Of a DNA stretch of 64,000 bases, positions 9,114 through 17,943 are shown piece by piece; the first letter of the stretch is position 1, and every line of letters begins with the position of its first letter. The translations under genes and the position numbers were made by a program. Origin of the DNA: Paramylibacter ulvae (lineage in GTDB: Bacteria > Pseudomonadota > Alphaproteobacteria > Rhodobacterales > Rhodobacteraceae); contig NZ_BMZF01000009.1 of assembly GCF_014652655.1 (NCBI RefSeq), forward strand, positions 1-64,000. Direction: 5' to 3'. The notes beneath the pieces are model-generated. The model had not been told where the DNA came from, made no database searches, and was given only the letters and a program-made list of their open reading frames with translations.

Positions 9114-9137
9114 AAGCTCGCCATAAATGGCGAGCTT
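9114..9137 (-). terminator. Hairpin between RTX gene and aldolase gene, possible terminator
   Basis: A perfect 11-base inverted repeat (AAGCTCGCCAT / ATGGCGAGCTT) with a 2-base loop, 24 bases past the RTX stop. It lacks a good T-run on either strand, so it could be a weak terminator or a 3'-end stabiliser. Confidence 0.5.
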
Positions 9138-9160
9138 CAATGCGACTTATTAATGCCTAT

Positions 9161-10204
9161 TTAGAACCCGAAATCTTCTGGCATGATGTCATCGACATCA
9201 ACATCTTTGAGCACAATTCTTGAATCGCCATAACGAATGACCGTATCGGTCCCGCGCCCCGAAATATCAAGATCATCAAATTCTAATCCAGTACCAACAA
9301 ATCTTATTCGATCAAGGCCAGTTTCAAAATCCAATATCCGATCTGATCCATCATTTAAGTAAAAGTAGAATATATCACCGGCTCCGATGCCTCCCGCGAG
9401 CACATCGTTGCCTTTGCCACCGTTCATATGATCGCCACCATCGCCACCAAACAAACGATCATTGCCATCTTGTCCGACAACATCGTCGTTACCGCTTCCT
9501 CCATACATGACATCTTTGTCATCGCCGCCATGTAATAGGTCATTATCACTACCGCCAATCATGCGATCCAAACCGTCGCCACCATAGATGAAATCATTGC
9601 CTTGGCCGCCGCGCAACAAATCCTGATCAGCGCCCCCTTCAATACGATCGTTGCCGCGACCGGAATTAACAACATCATCGCCGCCGCCACCCATTATGGT
9701 GTCGTCGCCACCTCTGCTGTTAATCGTATCATCACCCAATGTGGTTTCGTAAACCTCTGATTGGTTGCTTCCTTCGATCACGTCATTTTCTGTAATGGAA
9801 GTGTAATCGCTTTGCGCAAAAGTAAAATCGGTGTCGGGCGCAAAAATGCCTCCGGCGGATGTTTCAGCAGATGATAAGGAAAAATCGTTCAAAAAAGTGC
9901 CAGAAATGGAAAAAGCGATGGCGTTCCCACCTATTTGAATACCCGCGATTGTTGTTGGGCCATTCGCCCATTGCGTTTCAAACATATAAAAATTTGATGC
10001 AACAACCTCTTCGAAAGTATAAAGTGTGCCGTTGTATTCCAGAGTGACATCGTAAGCATTTGAATAATCGAAGGTAACGGGGTCTCCAATTCCCCCAGCT
10101 CCCGTGTAGCTAAACACGCTGTCAGCGGCGCTTGTTACAATTGTTAATGTGGCGATTGGCGTCGTGGAGTTTGTCGATACGCCTTGAAAAGTAAACGTTG
10201 TCAT
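9161..10204 (-). CDS. RTX (hemolysin-type calcium-binding repeat) secreted protein
   Basis: A 347-residue, very acidic protein. Residues 1-140 are a beta-rich N-terminal domain of unknown function with no recognisable catalytic motif. Residues about 156-275 hold roughly 13 glycine/aspartate nonapeptides of the GGxGxDxxx type (GGDDTIMGGGGDD, GGQGNDFIYGGDG), which form a Ca-loaded beta roll. The last 70 residues are the usual uncleaved C-terminal secretion region. There is no N-terminal signal peptide. This predicts type I export, and a PrtD/PrtE-like exporter is encoded at 16114-19249. The start has AGGGGAA at proper spacing. Codon use resembles the neighbours. The biological role (adhesin, surface layer, effector) is unknown. 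Confidence 0.88.
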   Translation of the reverse strand: MTTFTFQGVSTNSTTPIATLTIVTSAADSVFSYTGAGGIGDPVTFDYSNAYDVTLEYNGTLYTFEEVVASNFYMFETQWANGPTTIAGIQIGGNAIAFSISGTFLNDFSLSSAETSAGGIFAPDTDFTFAQSDYTSITENDVIEGSNQSEVYETTLGDDTINSRGGDDTIMGGGGDDVVNSGRGNDRIEGGADQDLLRGGQGNDFIYGGDGLDRMIGGSDNDLLHGGDDKDVMYGGSGNDDVVGQDGNDRLFGGDGGDHMNGGKGNDVLAGGIGAGDIFYFYLNDGSDRILDFETGLDRIRFVGTGLEFDDLDISGRGTDTVIRYGDSRIVLKDVDVDDIMPEDFGF

Positions 10205-10351
10205 AGTTTCCCCTGTACGATCACAGCGAAAATTAAGACTTGGCGAAAATAAATAATCCGCGCGGAAAGCTCAAAAATACATACTGTGATATTTTGAATG
10301 AAAATTGAAATTGTTACGCTAAAATATATCTAGTTATCCAAGAACGGTAAC

Positions 10352-10391
10352 AGTGATCACACTTTGGGTATAGTGATGTGCGTCACACTTT
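10352..10391. promoter_or_regulatory. Two CRP-type motifs upstream of the RTX gene
   Basis: AGTGATCACACTTT at 10352-10365 is followed by AGTGA-N6-TCACACTTT at 10372-10391 (GTGA 10373-10376, TCAC 10383-10386). The second matches the CRP-family consensus GTGA-N6-TCAC and is nearly the same as a site in front of the CRP-type regulator gene at 28061-28079. Both lie 150-190 bases before the RTX start, in the 252-base gap to amtB. Confidence 0.5.
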
Positions 10392-10397
10392 ATAGAA

Positions 10398-10424
10398 CAA
10401 AAAAACCGGCCCCAAAGGGCCGGT
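10398..10424 (-). terminator. Rho-independent terminator after amtB
   Basis: Arms ACCGGCCC (10405-10412) and GGGCCGGT (10417-10424), loop CAAA, followed on the minus strand by a run of T. It ends the glnK-amtB transcript 32 bases after the amtB stop. Confidence 0.88.
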
Positions 10425-10456
10425 CAGGTGGAGGATAGATCGCTATCCCCGGGAAA

Positions 10457-11767
10457 TTATTTTACGATATCGTAAGCAGGCATACCCAATTCAGATACGT
10501 CCAAGCCTGTGATTTCTTCTTCTTCACCAACACGGATGCCAACGGTCATTTTCAAAATGAACCAAAGAACCGATGATGTGATGAATACGAACAGACCGAC
10601 AACGATGATTGAATAAAGCTGTGTGCCCAGTGATGCATCGCCGTTTGTGAAAACAACAGCAATCGTACCCCAGATACCTGCGAACAAGTGAACAGGGATA
10701 GCACCAACAACATCGTCGATTTTGAGTTTGTCGAGCAATGGAACGCCGAACACAACGATCACACCACCGATGGCACCGATCAATGTCGCACCTGTCAAAG
10801 AAGGTGTTAATGGTTCCGCAGTGATTGCAACCAAGCCAGCCAATGAACCGTTCAAGATCATCGTAAGGTCGGCTTTTTTGTAGATCAACTGTGTCAAGAT
10901 CAATGCCGCGATAGCGCCGGCAGCCGCAGCCGCGTTTGTATTCGCAAAGATACGAGAGATGTCAGTTACGTCGCCAACAGTACCCATCGCCAATTGTGAT
11001 GCGCCGTTGAAACCAAACCAACCCAACCACAAGCAGAATGTACCCAATGTTGCCAATGGCAAGTTTGAACCCAAGAATGGAACAACACGACCGTCTTTTG
11101 TGTATTTACCAATACGTGGCCCCAAGATCAAAGCACCAGCCAGAGCAGCCCAGCCACCAACAGAGTGTACAACAGTTGAACCAGCGAAATCCAAGAAGCC
11201 AGCGGCATCCAAGAAACCACCGCCCCATTTCCAAGATGCTTGGATTGGGTAAATCACAGCTGTCAAAACGATAACAAATGCAAGGAACGGCCAAAGTTTG
11301 ATACGTTCAGCAACAGCACCTGATACGATTGATGCGGTCGCGGCACAGAACATCAACTGAAAGAAAAAGTCAGAGCCGGTAGATGCATAATCCAATGCCG
11401 CATCACTTGCAGCAAGACCAACTGGTTCCAGTGATGTTACTGAAAACGCACCAAGCACGCCGTCAATTGACCAACCATCACCTGGGTACATTAGGTTATA
11501 GCCAAGTAGGTAGTAGAAGATACACGCAAGGCTAAACAGCCCCATGTTTTTTGTTAGCTGCATTGTTACGTTTTTGGAACGGACAAGACCCGCTTCCAAC
11601 ATGGCAAAACCGGCGGCCATCCAAAACACCATAAAGCCACCCATCAAAAACAACAGCGTTGTTAGGATGTAACCTGTTTCAATCAGATCAGCGGGGGCGT
11701 CATTTGCAAACACGACCGCAGGAATTGCGGTAAGCGTTGCAGCGAGACCAAGAGTAAGTCGTTTCAT
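10457..11767 (-). CDS. amtB: Ammonium transporter AmtB
   Basis: A 436-residue channel protein with a cleavable signal peptide (AAT LTAIPAVVFA before NDAPADL) and about eleven membrane helices. The two pore histidines of the Amt/Mep family are visible in STVVHSVGGWAAL and VHLFAGIWGTIAV, and the gate/recruitment region in LWLGWFGFNGAS. It conducts NH4+/NH3 across the inner membrane and is blocked by unmodified GlnK. It lies 23 bases after glnK on the same strand, the normal order, and is closed by a strong terminator. Expression under nitrogen limitation is expected from the family; I saw no convincing sigma-54 site upstream of glnK. Confidence 0.96.
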   Translation of the reverse strand: MKRLTLGLAATLTAIPAVVFANDAPADLIETGYILTTLLFLMGGFMVFWMAAGFAMLEAGLVRSKNVTMQLTKNMGLFSLACIFYYLLGYNLMYPGDGWSIDGVLGAFSVTSLEPVGLAASDAALDYASTGSDFFFQLMFCAATASIVSGAVAERIKLWPFLAFVIVLTAVIYPIQASWKWGGGFLDAAGFLDFAGSTVVHSVGGWAALAGALILGPRIGKYTKDGRVVPFLGSNLPLATLGTFCLWLGWFGFNGASQLAMGTVGDVTDISRIFANTNAAAAAGAIAALILTQLIYKKADLTMILNGSLAGLVAITAEPLTPSLTGATLIGAIGGVIVVFGVPLLDKLKIDDVVGAIPVHLFAGIWGTIAVVFTNGDASLGTQLYSIIVVGLFVFITSSVLWFILKMTVGIRVGEEEEITGLDVSELGMPAYDIVK

Positions 11768-11790
11768 TTCATTTTCCCTTCGTGTGCCGT

Positions 11791-12237
<447 letters not shown>

Positions 12238-12382
12238 TCAATTTGCCTAATTTTTAACCTAACATACATTTTTGATTAAAAAATAGACATACAACGATTG
12301 AAAATAACTTTGCGTTGCTACTCCACAAACCGACTCAGACAGACTATCTTTCACCAATAGACCTGAAAAAGGCGACGAGCAG

Positions 12383-14566
12383 ATGACGAACGGTTCCAAG
12401 GATAAACATAAACTGGTAGCGCCCAAACGGCACTTTCCAGACCCAAAGGCATCCAAAAAGAAACCAAGCAAACCTACGCCAGCGAAATCAACGCGCAGCA
12501 GTGCCAAGCGTAAACGCAAGCCTGTGAAAAAGGCTGGGTTCATTGTGCGCAGTTTACGTGCGGTTGGTCGTCTGGTTTGGTGGACGACCAGCAGATTTGC
12601 GTTGGTTTTTGGATTGGTTTTGGGCGGGTTTGTTGCAATTGATTATCGTAATCTGCCCGACGCCAGTGGTTTGATGGATGAACGCCAGCGCGGGTCTGTG
12701 ACCATGTTGGATCATCAAGGGAAAACATTTGCGTGGCGCGGCGATCAATTTGGCGGGTTGGTCGAACCCGATACGATTTCCCCGCATCTACGAAATGCTG
12801 TGATTGCGACAGAGGACAAACGGTTCTATCGCCATTTTGGGATCAGCCCACGCGGCATCGCAGGTGCCATTCGTACTAACCTGCGAGAAGGACGGTCCGC
12901 ATTGGACGGCCATGGTGGTTCAACAATTACACAACAGGTTACCAAAGACGCCTATTTTTTAGATTTGCCAAGTAAGACGCGCAAATTGAAAGAGGTTCCA
13001 ATGTCATTGGCGATGGAACTGAAGTACACCAAGGACGAAATCTTGGCGATCTATCTGAACCGTGCGTATCTGGGTTCAGGCACCAATGGGTTCGAAGCAG
13101 CAAGCCAGCGGTATTTTGGTAAATCTGCGCGCGAAGTAAATCCCGCAGAGGCCGCAATGTTGGCAGGCCTGTTAAAGGCGCCGACTCGTTACGCGCCAAC
13201 CCGTAATTTGGAACGTTCACAAGAACGCGCAAATTTGATTATCGGTTTGATGGAAGCACAAGGATACCTGACCAAATCACAAGCAGATGATGCACGCACC
13301 AACCCCGCGCAATTGTCCGATGTGGCACGTGAACGCGCGGGCGGGTATTTCGCCGATTGGGTGATGGAAGCGGCCCCCGAATTTATTATCAAGGATGCCA
13401 AACAAGATGTGGTTATCAAAACGACCTTTGATAAACGCATCCAAAAATCCGCCGAAGATGCTTTGAAATATATCTTCGAAGAAAAGGTCAGAAAAGGTTC
13501 AAAAGCCCAAGCCGCCATTGTGGTTCTGTCCAAGGATGGCGCTGTTCGTGCGATGGTTGGCGGCCGCCACACTGGTGCCGAAGGGTCATTTAACCGCGCA
13601 ACACAGGCGCTGCGCCAAACGGGTTCTGCTTTTAAAACCTTTGTTTATGCCGCGGCGCTAGAATCTGGCTATCAATATGACAGCGTTGTTTTGGATGCGC
13701 CAATCACCATTGATATCCCAGGATCAGGACCATGGACGCCTGATAATTACCTAAAAGGGAATTATTTGGGGGAAACCACACTTACGACCGCATTGGCCAA
13801 ATCAATTAACACCACTGCTGTGCGCATTTCAGAGGATATTGGGCGCAAGCGTGTCGAAGCGGTTGCGCATGATTTTGGCATCAACCGTGATTTGGCACCG
13901 GGGCCTGCGCTGGCGCTGGGTGCATCAGAATCAACTTTGTTGGAAATGACAGGTGCATATGCTGGCATATTAAACAGTGGACGTCTGGCGGTTCCCTATG
14001 GTTTGACTGCGCTAACGATTCAGGGCGATCCTGAACCATTATTGGGTAAATCGGGTGGCACAGGGGTGCGCGTGATTAACGATCGCGCCGCAGAACAATT
14101 GGTTTATATGATGAACCAAGTGGTTGAAACGGGCACGGGGCGGCGTGCAAAACTGGATGATCGCGAAGTGGCTGGTAAGACGGGGACAACAAATTCCGCA
14201 CGTGATGCGTGGTTTATCGGGTTCACCGGTGATTATGTTGCAGGCGTTTGGATGGGCTATGATGACAATTCAAAGCTAAGCGGTGTTACGGGCGGTGGTT
14301 TGCCCGCAGAAATTTGGAAAGAAACAATGTTGCGTGTGCATGAGGGGATGCCCGCAACGCCATTGAATATGATCCGCCCCATCGAACCACCAACCGTTCC
14401 AGAGCCCGAAATCGCAACACCCGCACCGCGTCAAGAAAAACGTCAAACAGCGGAAAAGCCATTTGAGAAGTTTGAAAAGAAACTGGATAAACGGATGAAA
14501 AAAATTGAGGATGATGCAGAGAACATCCTCAATCAAATTCTAAATTCGCTGAAAAAGAAAAACTAG
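12383..14566 (+). CDS. Class A penicillin-binding protein (PBP1A-type)
   Basis: A 727-residue bifunctional peptidoglycan synthase. A basic cytoplasmic tail (1-50, Lys/Arg/Pro rich) precedes one membrane anchor (about 58-85). The glycosyltransferase-51 domain has catalytic Glu144 in TEDKRFYRHFG and GGSTITQQVTKD. The transpeptidase domain has S415-x-x-K418 (TGSAFKTF), S474-x-N476 (KSINTT) and K599-T-G (AGKTGTT). A charged, probably coiled C-terminus follows. It polymerises and crosslinks glycan strands on the periplasmic face. It converges with mlaC only 3 bases away, leaving no space for a separate terminator. Class A identity is sure; which paralogue (1A, 1C) is less so. Confidence 0.93.
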   Translation: MTNGSKDKHKLVAPKRHFPDPKASKKKPSKPTPAKSTRSSAKRKRKPVKKAGFIVRSLRAVGRLVWWTTSRFALVFGLVLGGFVAIDYRNLPDASGLMDERQRGSVTMLDHQGKTFAWRGDQFGGLVEPDTISPHLRNAVIATEDKRFYRHFGISPRGIAGAIRTNLREGRSALDGHGGSTITQQVTKDAYFLDLPSKTRKLKEVPMSLAMELKYTKDEILAIYLNRAYLGSGTNGFEAASQRYFGKSAREVNPAEAAMLAGLLKAPTRYAPTRNLERSQERANLIIGLMEAQGYLTKSQADDARTNPAQLSDVARERAGGYFADWVMEAAPEFIIKDAKQDVVIKTTFDKRIQKSAEDALKYIFEEKVRKGSKAQAAIVVLSKDGAVRAMVGGRHTGAEGSFNRATQALRQTGSAFKTFVYAAALESGYQYDSVVLDAPITIDIPGSGPWTPDNYLKGNYLGETTLTTALAKSINTTAVRISEDIGRKRVEAVAHDFGINRDLAPGPALALGASESTLLEMTGAYAGILNSGRLAVPYGLTALTIQGDPEPLLGKSGGTGVRVINDRAAEQLVYMMNQVVETGTGRRAKLDDREVAGKTGTTNSARDAWFIGFTGDYVAGVWMGYDDNSKLSGVTGGGLPAEIWKETMLRVHEGMPATPLNMIRPIEPPTVPEPEIATPAPRQEKRQTAEKPFEKFEKKLDKRMKKIEDDAENILNQILNSLKKKN

Positions 14567-14569
14567 CGT

Positions 14570-15178
14570 TTAGCGCGCTGTTTTAAGGTACGCGATCAGC
14601 TTATCAATATTGCCGCCACGTGAATCCAGCATTGAGCCAATTTGTGTGCGTGTGTCGGTTAAAATTGAAACACCTTCGACAAAAATATTGTACATTTTAT
14701 CTGTTCCGCGGGCATCAATCACATGCCATTGCGTCAAAAACGGTGTGCCGCCTTTGGTTTTTACCGAACTGTCGACCAAATATCCGCCAGAAATTTTCTT
14801 GGATTTTGTGACTTTGATTTCTGCGCCGATGAATTGTTTGAAATAACGTCCACCATACGATCGTGCCATATAACCCTTAAACGCATCTACATATGCTGCT
14901 TGTTGGGATTTGCTGGCGGATTGATATGCTGGGCCCAATGACTTGCGCGCAATTAGCGGCACATCTGCGTAACGCGCAAAGATTTGTTCAAATTTTGCAA
15001 AACGCGCATTGTCTGACATTGATGCGTTTACGGTTTTCAAAACCTCGGCGACCAGCCCGTTGACCAAGCTTTCGGCAGAGCCGCTTGAAATTGCAAAACT
15101 AGGGGCAGCCGTGCCAAGGACGGTTGCGGAGCCAGCGATAATAAAACCGCGACGGTTTAGATTGTTATTCGTCTGCAT
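14570..15178 (-). CDS. MlaC/Ttg2D-like periplasmic phospholipid-binding protein
   Basis: A 202-residue protein of the MlaC/Tol-Ttg2D family. It has a twin-arginine-like signal (NRRGFIIAG followed by a hydrophobic stretch ending PSFA), then the helical and beta segments SKSQQAAYVDAFKGYMARSY and QWHVIDARG seen in MlaC. It should shuttle phospholipids between MlaA at the outer membrane and an MlaFEDB-type transporter at the inner membrane. ATG 15178 is used because the signal motif follows directly; it overlaps the mlaA end by 14 bases. No mlaD, E or F genes are in this window. The GC strand context and neighbours give no sign of transfer. Confidence 0.87.
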   Translation of the reverse strand: MQTNNNLNRRGFIIAGSATVLGTAAPSFAISSGSAESLVNGLVAEVLKTVNASMSDNARFAKFEQIFARYADVPLIARKSLGPAYQSASKSQQAAYVDAFKGYMARSYGGRYFKQFIGAEIKVTKSKKISGGYLVDSSVKTKGGTPFLTQWHVIDARGTDKMYNIFVEGVSILTDTRTQIGSMLDSRGGNIDKLIAYLKTAR

Positions 15179-15920
15179 AGGGGTCCTCCAAATCGGCCTC
15201 TGATATACCGCCATTTAAAAAGAAACGACGGTTTTGCAAGTAGTAGATTCGTGATGCAGCATAGCTGTCTTCTGATTCATACAGAACACCGTCGATCAAA
15301 TCGGCGTATGTATGCCGATCACCGACAAATTCGATACCTTTCACGGTACTGATACCGAGACTGACAGCTGGGGATGTAACGGCACCCACAGGATCAAGAA
15401 AAATATCGGCGACAAAACCAACGGTATCACGCCCCGTGCTTGGGCCAAGTAATGGTAGTTCTTGGTAACGCCCTTCGCCAAATCCCCATTTGTGTAGGGT
15501 TTGACCAAAATCAGTATGGCGCGCTGGCAGACCAAAATCTTGGGCGGCAACGTCGAAATAACCAAACAGGCCAAGCGTGCTGTTAATCGAAAAACGTAGC
15601 GTGTTTTCAACAAAGCCTTCCAAATTGGCTTGCAGCAAATTGTTCACAGCCTTTTTCGGTGTGGATAGGTTTTCAACGACGTTATTGATGATCATATCAT
15701 CTTGCTCCGTCATTAAATTACCATAAGATTCACCTGCTGGTTTAAACAATGCCTTATCCACAGCCTTGTTAAATGCGTGTGCTTTGCGGTTGTCGGCCTC
15801 GTAGGGGTCAACAATTGTGCTGCCTGTTGGGTTGTCTGAACAGGCGGAAACAGCGATAATCGTTGCCGCAATGGGTAGCTTTGTAATAAAGGAATTACTC
15901 AAATTTTTAAATTTCAACAT
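15165..15920 (-). CDS. mlaA: MlaA/VacJ family outer-membrane lipoprotein
   Basis: A 251-residue lipoprotein with the lipobox AVSAC (Cys27), so lipid-anchored at the outer membrane. The VacJ signature is clear: DPYEADNRKAHAFNKAVDK, NSTLGLFGYFDVA, and LPLLGPSTGRDTVG. MlaA removes misplaced phospholipid from the outer leaflet. The next gene encodes MlaC, so the two form a lipid-shuttle pair. The mlaA start is separated by 193 bases from the divergent type I secretion genes. The pair without the ABC permease genes is a common arrangement in this bacterial group, as far as I know. Confidence 0.93.
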   Translation of the reverse strand: MLKFKNLSNSFITKLPIAATIIAVSACSDNPTGSTIVDPYEADNRKAHAFNKAVDKALFKPAGESYGNLMTEQDDMIINNVVENLSTPKKAVNNLLQANLEGFVENTLRFSINSTLGLFGYFDVAAQDFGLPARHTDFGQTLHKWGFGEGRYQELPLLGPSTGRDTVGFVADIFLDPVGAVTSPAVSLGISTVKGIEFVGDRHTYADLIDGVLYESEDSYAASRIYYLQNRRFFLNGGISEADLEDPYADE

Positions 15921-16034
15921 TCGTCCACTCGATTTTTTTGTCTACATAGTTGCCCAACACGCGAAAGTCCATTGATGCGCTGCGAATTGTGAACAGAGCA
16001 AGAATTACCTTATATCAGGGCTAAACCTACAAAC

Positions 16035-16053
16035 AGTGTCGATTCACACTTTT
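16035..16053. promoter_or_regulatory. CRP-like half-site upstream of the type I secretion genes
   Basis: AGTGTCGATTCACACTTTT: the right half TCACACTTT is identical to that of the sites at 10383-10391 and 28071-28079, but the left half is AGTGT and the spacing is two bases shorter. It is 60 bases before the exporter start. It may be a degenerate operator or chance. Confidence 0.35.
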
Positions 16054-16113
16054 CTAATAGGGTATATTGATAAATTATGCGAAACTCGTGCACGAATGAT
16101 GGGGTAATTCACG

Positions 16114-17943
16114 ATGGTTGAAAAAAACATTTATCCAACAGGTTTGAACGAATTGCGTTCTGTGCGCCGCGAGAGCCGCATTTTATTCCTGACCGTTGGG
16201 GTTTTCAGTGTGTTCGTGAATTTGCTGATGCTCACGGGGCCGCTGTTTATGTTGCAGGTTTACGATCGTGTGCTTGGTAGCAGATCAGAGGAAACACTGA
16301 CCGCATTGATGGTGCTGGTTGTTGTTCTGTATGTTTTGATGGGGGTACTTGATTGGGCGCGAGGGCGCGTTTTGGGGCGCGTGGCGGCGCGGTTTCAATC
16401 ACGTCTTGATGCACGGGTTTTTGATGCGGTTTTGAAATCGGCAAAAGTTCCTGAACAACAAGGTGTGCCAAAAACAGGCTTACGTGATCTAAGCTATGTT
16501 CAACGGTTTTTATCATCACCTGCACTGTTCGCGATTTGTGATATCCCGTGGACACCAATTTTTGCAGCCGCGATTTTCCTGTTCCACCCGTGGTTGGGCA
16601 TTCTTGCGATGTCTGGCGGGGCGCTGTTGATTGCAATGACTGTGATCAACCAATTGGTGACGAAAAAAGGCGTGATTGAATCACAACAACAAGCGGCAAT
16701 CGCTGATCATTTTGCCGAAGCCGTGCGCGAAGACGCTGAATCCGTCGAAGGTTTGGGAATGCGCGATGCGGTTTTGACGCGGTGGAAAAAATCGCGCGAT
16801 GCGGCACTGAAGTCGTCAATTTCATCGTCTGATCTTACTGGTTTTTTCACGTCATTTTCCAAATCTTTCCGCTTGCTGTTGCAATCGGCCATGCTTGGGT
16901 TGGGCGCGTATTTGGTTTTGCAGGGAGAAATGACACCCGGTGCAATGATCGCGGGGTCTATTTTAATGGGGCGTGCCTTGGCACCAATTGAATTGGCAAT
17001 TGGGCAATGGCCACTGGTGTTACAGGCAAAGGACGGTTGGCATAATCTGTCACGCTTGTTGCAGACCGTGCCTGTGCAACAAGCGCGTACAATTCTGCCC
17101 GTACCAAAAGCAATGCTAGAGGCGCAAAATTTAACGGTGTTCCCCCCAGGTGAACGTGAACCCAGCCTGCGCATGGTGTCTTTTCGTGTTCAACCAGGAC
17201 AGGCGATGGGGGTGATCGGACCAAGTGCTGCGGGTAAATCCAGCCTTGCACGTGTTATCACAGGTATCTGGCCGCCCAGTTCGGGTAAAATCCGTCTTGA
17301 TGGTGCTGCGCTCGATCAATATGAACCCGATACGCTTGGTCAGTATATCGGATATCTGCCCCAAAATGTGACACTGTTTAACGCAACAATTGCGGAGAAT
17401 ATCGCACGTATGTCTGTTGCGCCCGATGACGCAAAGGTCATCGAGGCGGCGCAAAAAGCAGGGGCACATGAAATGATTTTGCAACAACCAGATGGGTATA
17501 ACACGGTGTTAAGCGCATTTGGCGGCAAGCTGTCTGGTGGCCAGCGGCAACGGCTTGGGCTGGCGCGGGCATTATATGGCGATCCGGTTCTGCTCGTACT
17601 TGATGAGCCCAATTCAAATTTGGATAGCGTTGGTTCGGACGCGTTGAATAACGCCATTCATCAAATGAAACGAAATGGTAAATCAGTGATCATTATGGCT
17701 CATCGCCCAGCGGCCATCGCGGAATGTGATACGTTATTGATACTGGAGGGCGGCACGCCCAAGGCATTTGGCCCGCGCGACGAAGTACTCAAGGCGAATG
17801 TACAAAACGCCAATCAAATCGCGCAAGGTTTGGCGCGCCCGCGATCAGCGAAACCTGAAAAGCCACAATCGCCACGAGAATACAAAAAGATCAAACCAAT
17901 GATTTTAAGTGACGCGTTGAACAAGGAGCCAAAAGATGACTAA
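16114..17943 (+). CDS. Type I secretion ABC permease/ATPase (PrtD-like)
   Basis: A 609-residue half-transporter. An N-terminal six-helix export domain (about 20-320) is followed by an ATPase with Walker A GPSAAGKSS (about residue 370), signature LSGGQRQRLGLARAL and Walker B LLVLDEPNSNLD. There is no N-terminal C39 peptidase domain, so it belongs to the PrtD/AprD group that exports RTX proteins and proteases without leader cleavage. The C-terminal 40 residues are Lys/Pro-rich. The next gene, the membrane-fusion adaptor, overlaps by 8 bases. The outer-membrane TolC partner is not in the window. The RTX protein at 9161-10204 is the only obvious substrate nearby. Confidence 0.92.
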   Translation: MVEKNIYPTGLNELRSVRRESRILFLTVGVFSVFVNLLMLTGPLFMLQVYDRVLGSRSEETLTALMVLVVVLYVLMGVLDWARGRVLGRVAARFQSRLDARVFDAVLKSAKVPEQQGVPKTGLRDLSYVQRFLSSPALFAICDIPWTPIFAAAIFLFHPWLGILAMSGGALLIAMTVINQLVTKKGVIESQQQAAIADHFAEAVREDAESVEGLGMRDAVLTRWKKSRDAALKSSISSSDLTGFFTSFSKSFRLLLQSAMLGLGAYLVLQGEMTPGAMIAGSILMGRALAPIELAIGQWPLVLQAKDGWHNLSRLLQTVPVQQARTILPVPKAMLEAQNLTVFPPGEREPSLRMVSFRVQPGQAMGVIGPSAAGKSSLARVITGIWPPSSGKIRLDGAALDQYEPDTLGQYIGYLPQNVTLFNATIAENIARMSVAPDDAKVIEAAQKAGAHEMILQQPDGYNTVLSAFGGKLSGGQRQRLGLARALYGDPVLLVLDEPNSNLDSVGSDALNNAIHQMKRNGKSVIIMAHRPAAIAECDTLLILEGGTPKAFGPRDEVLKANVQNANQIAQGLARPRSAKPEKPQSPREYKKIKPMILSDALNKEPKDD

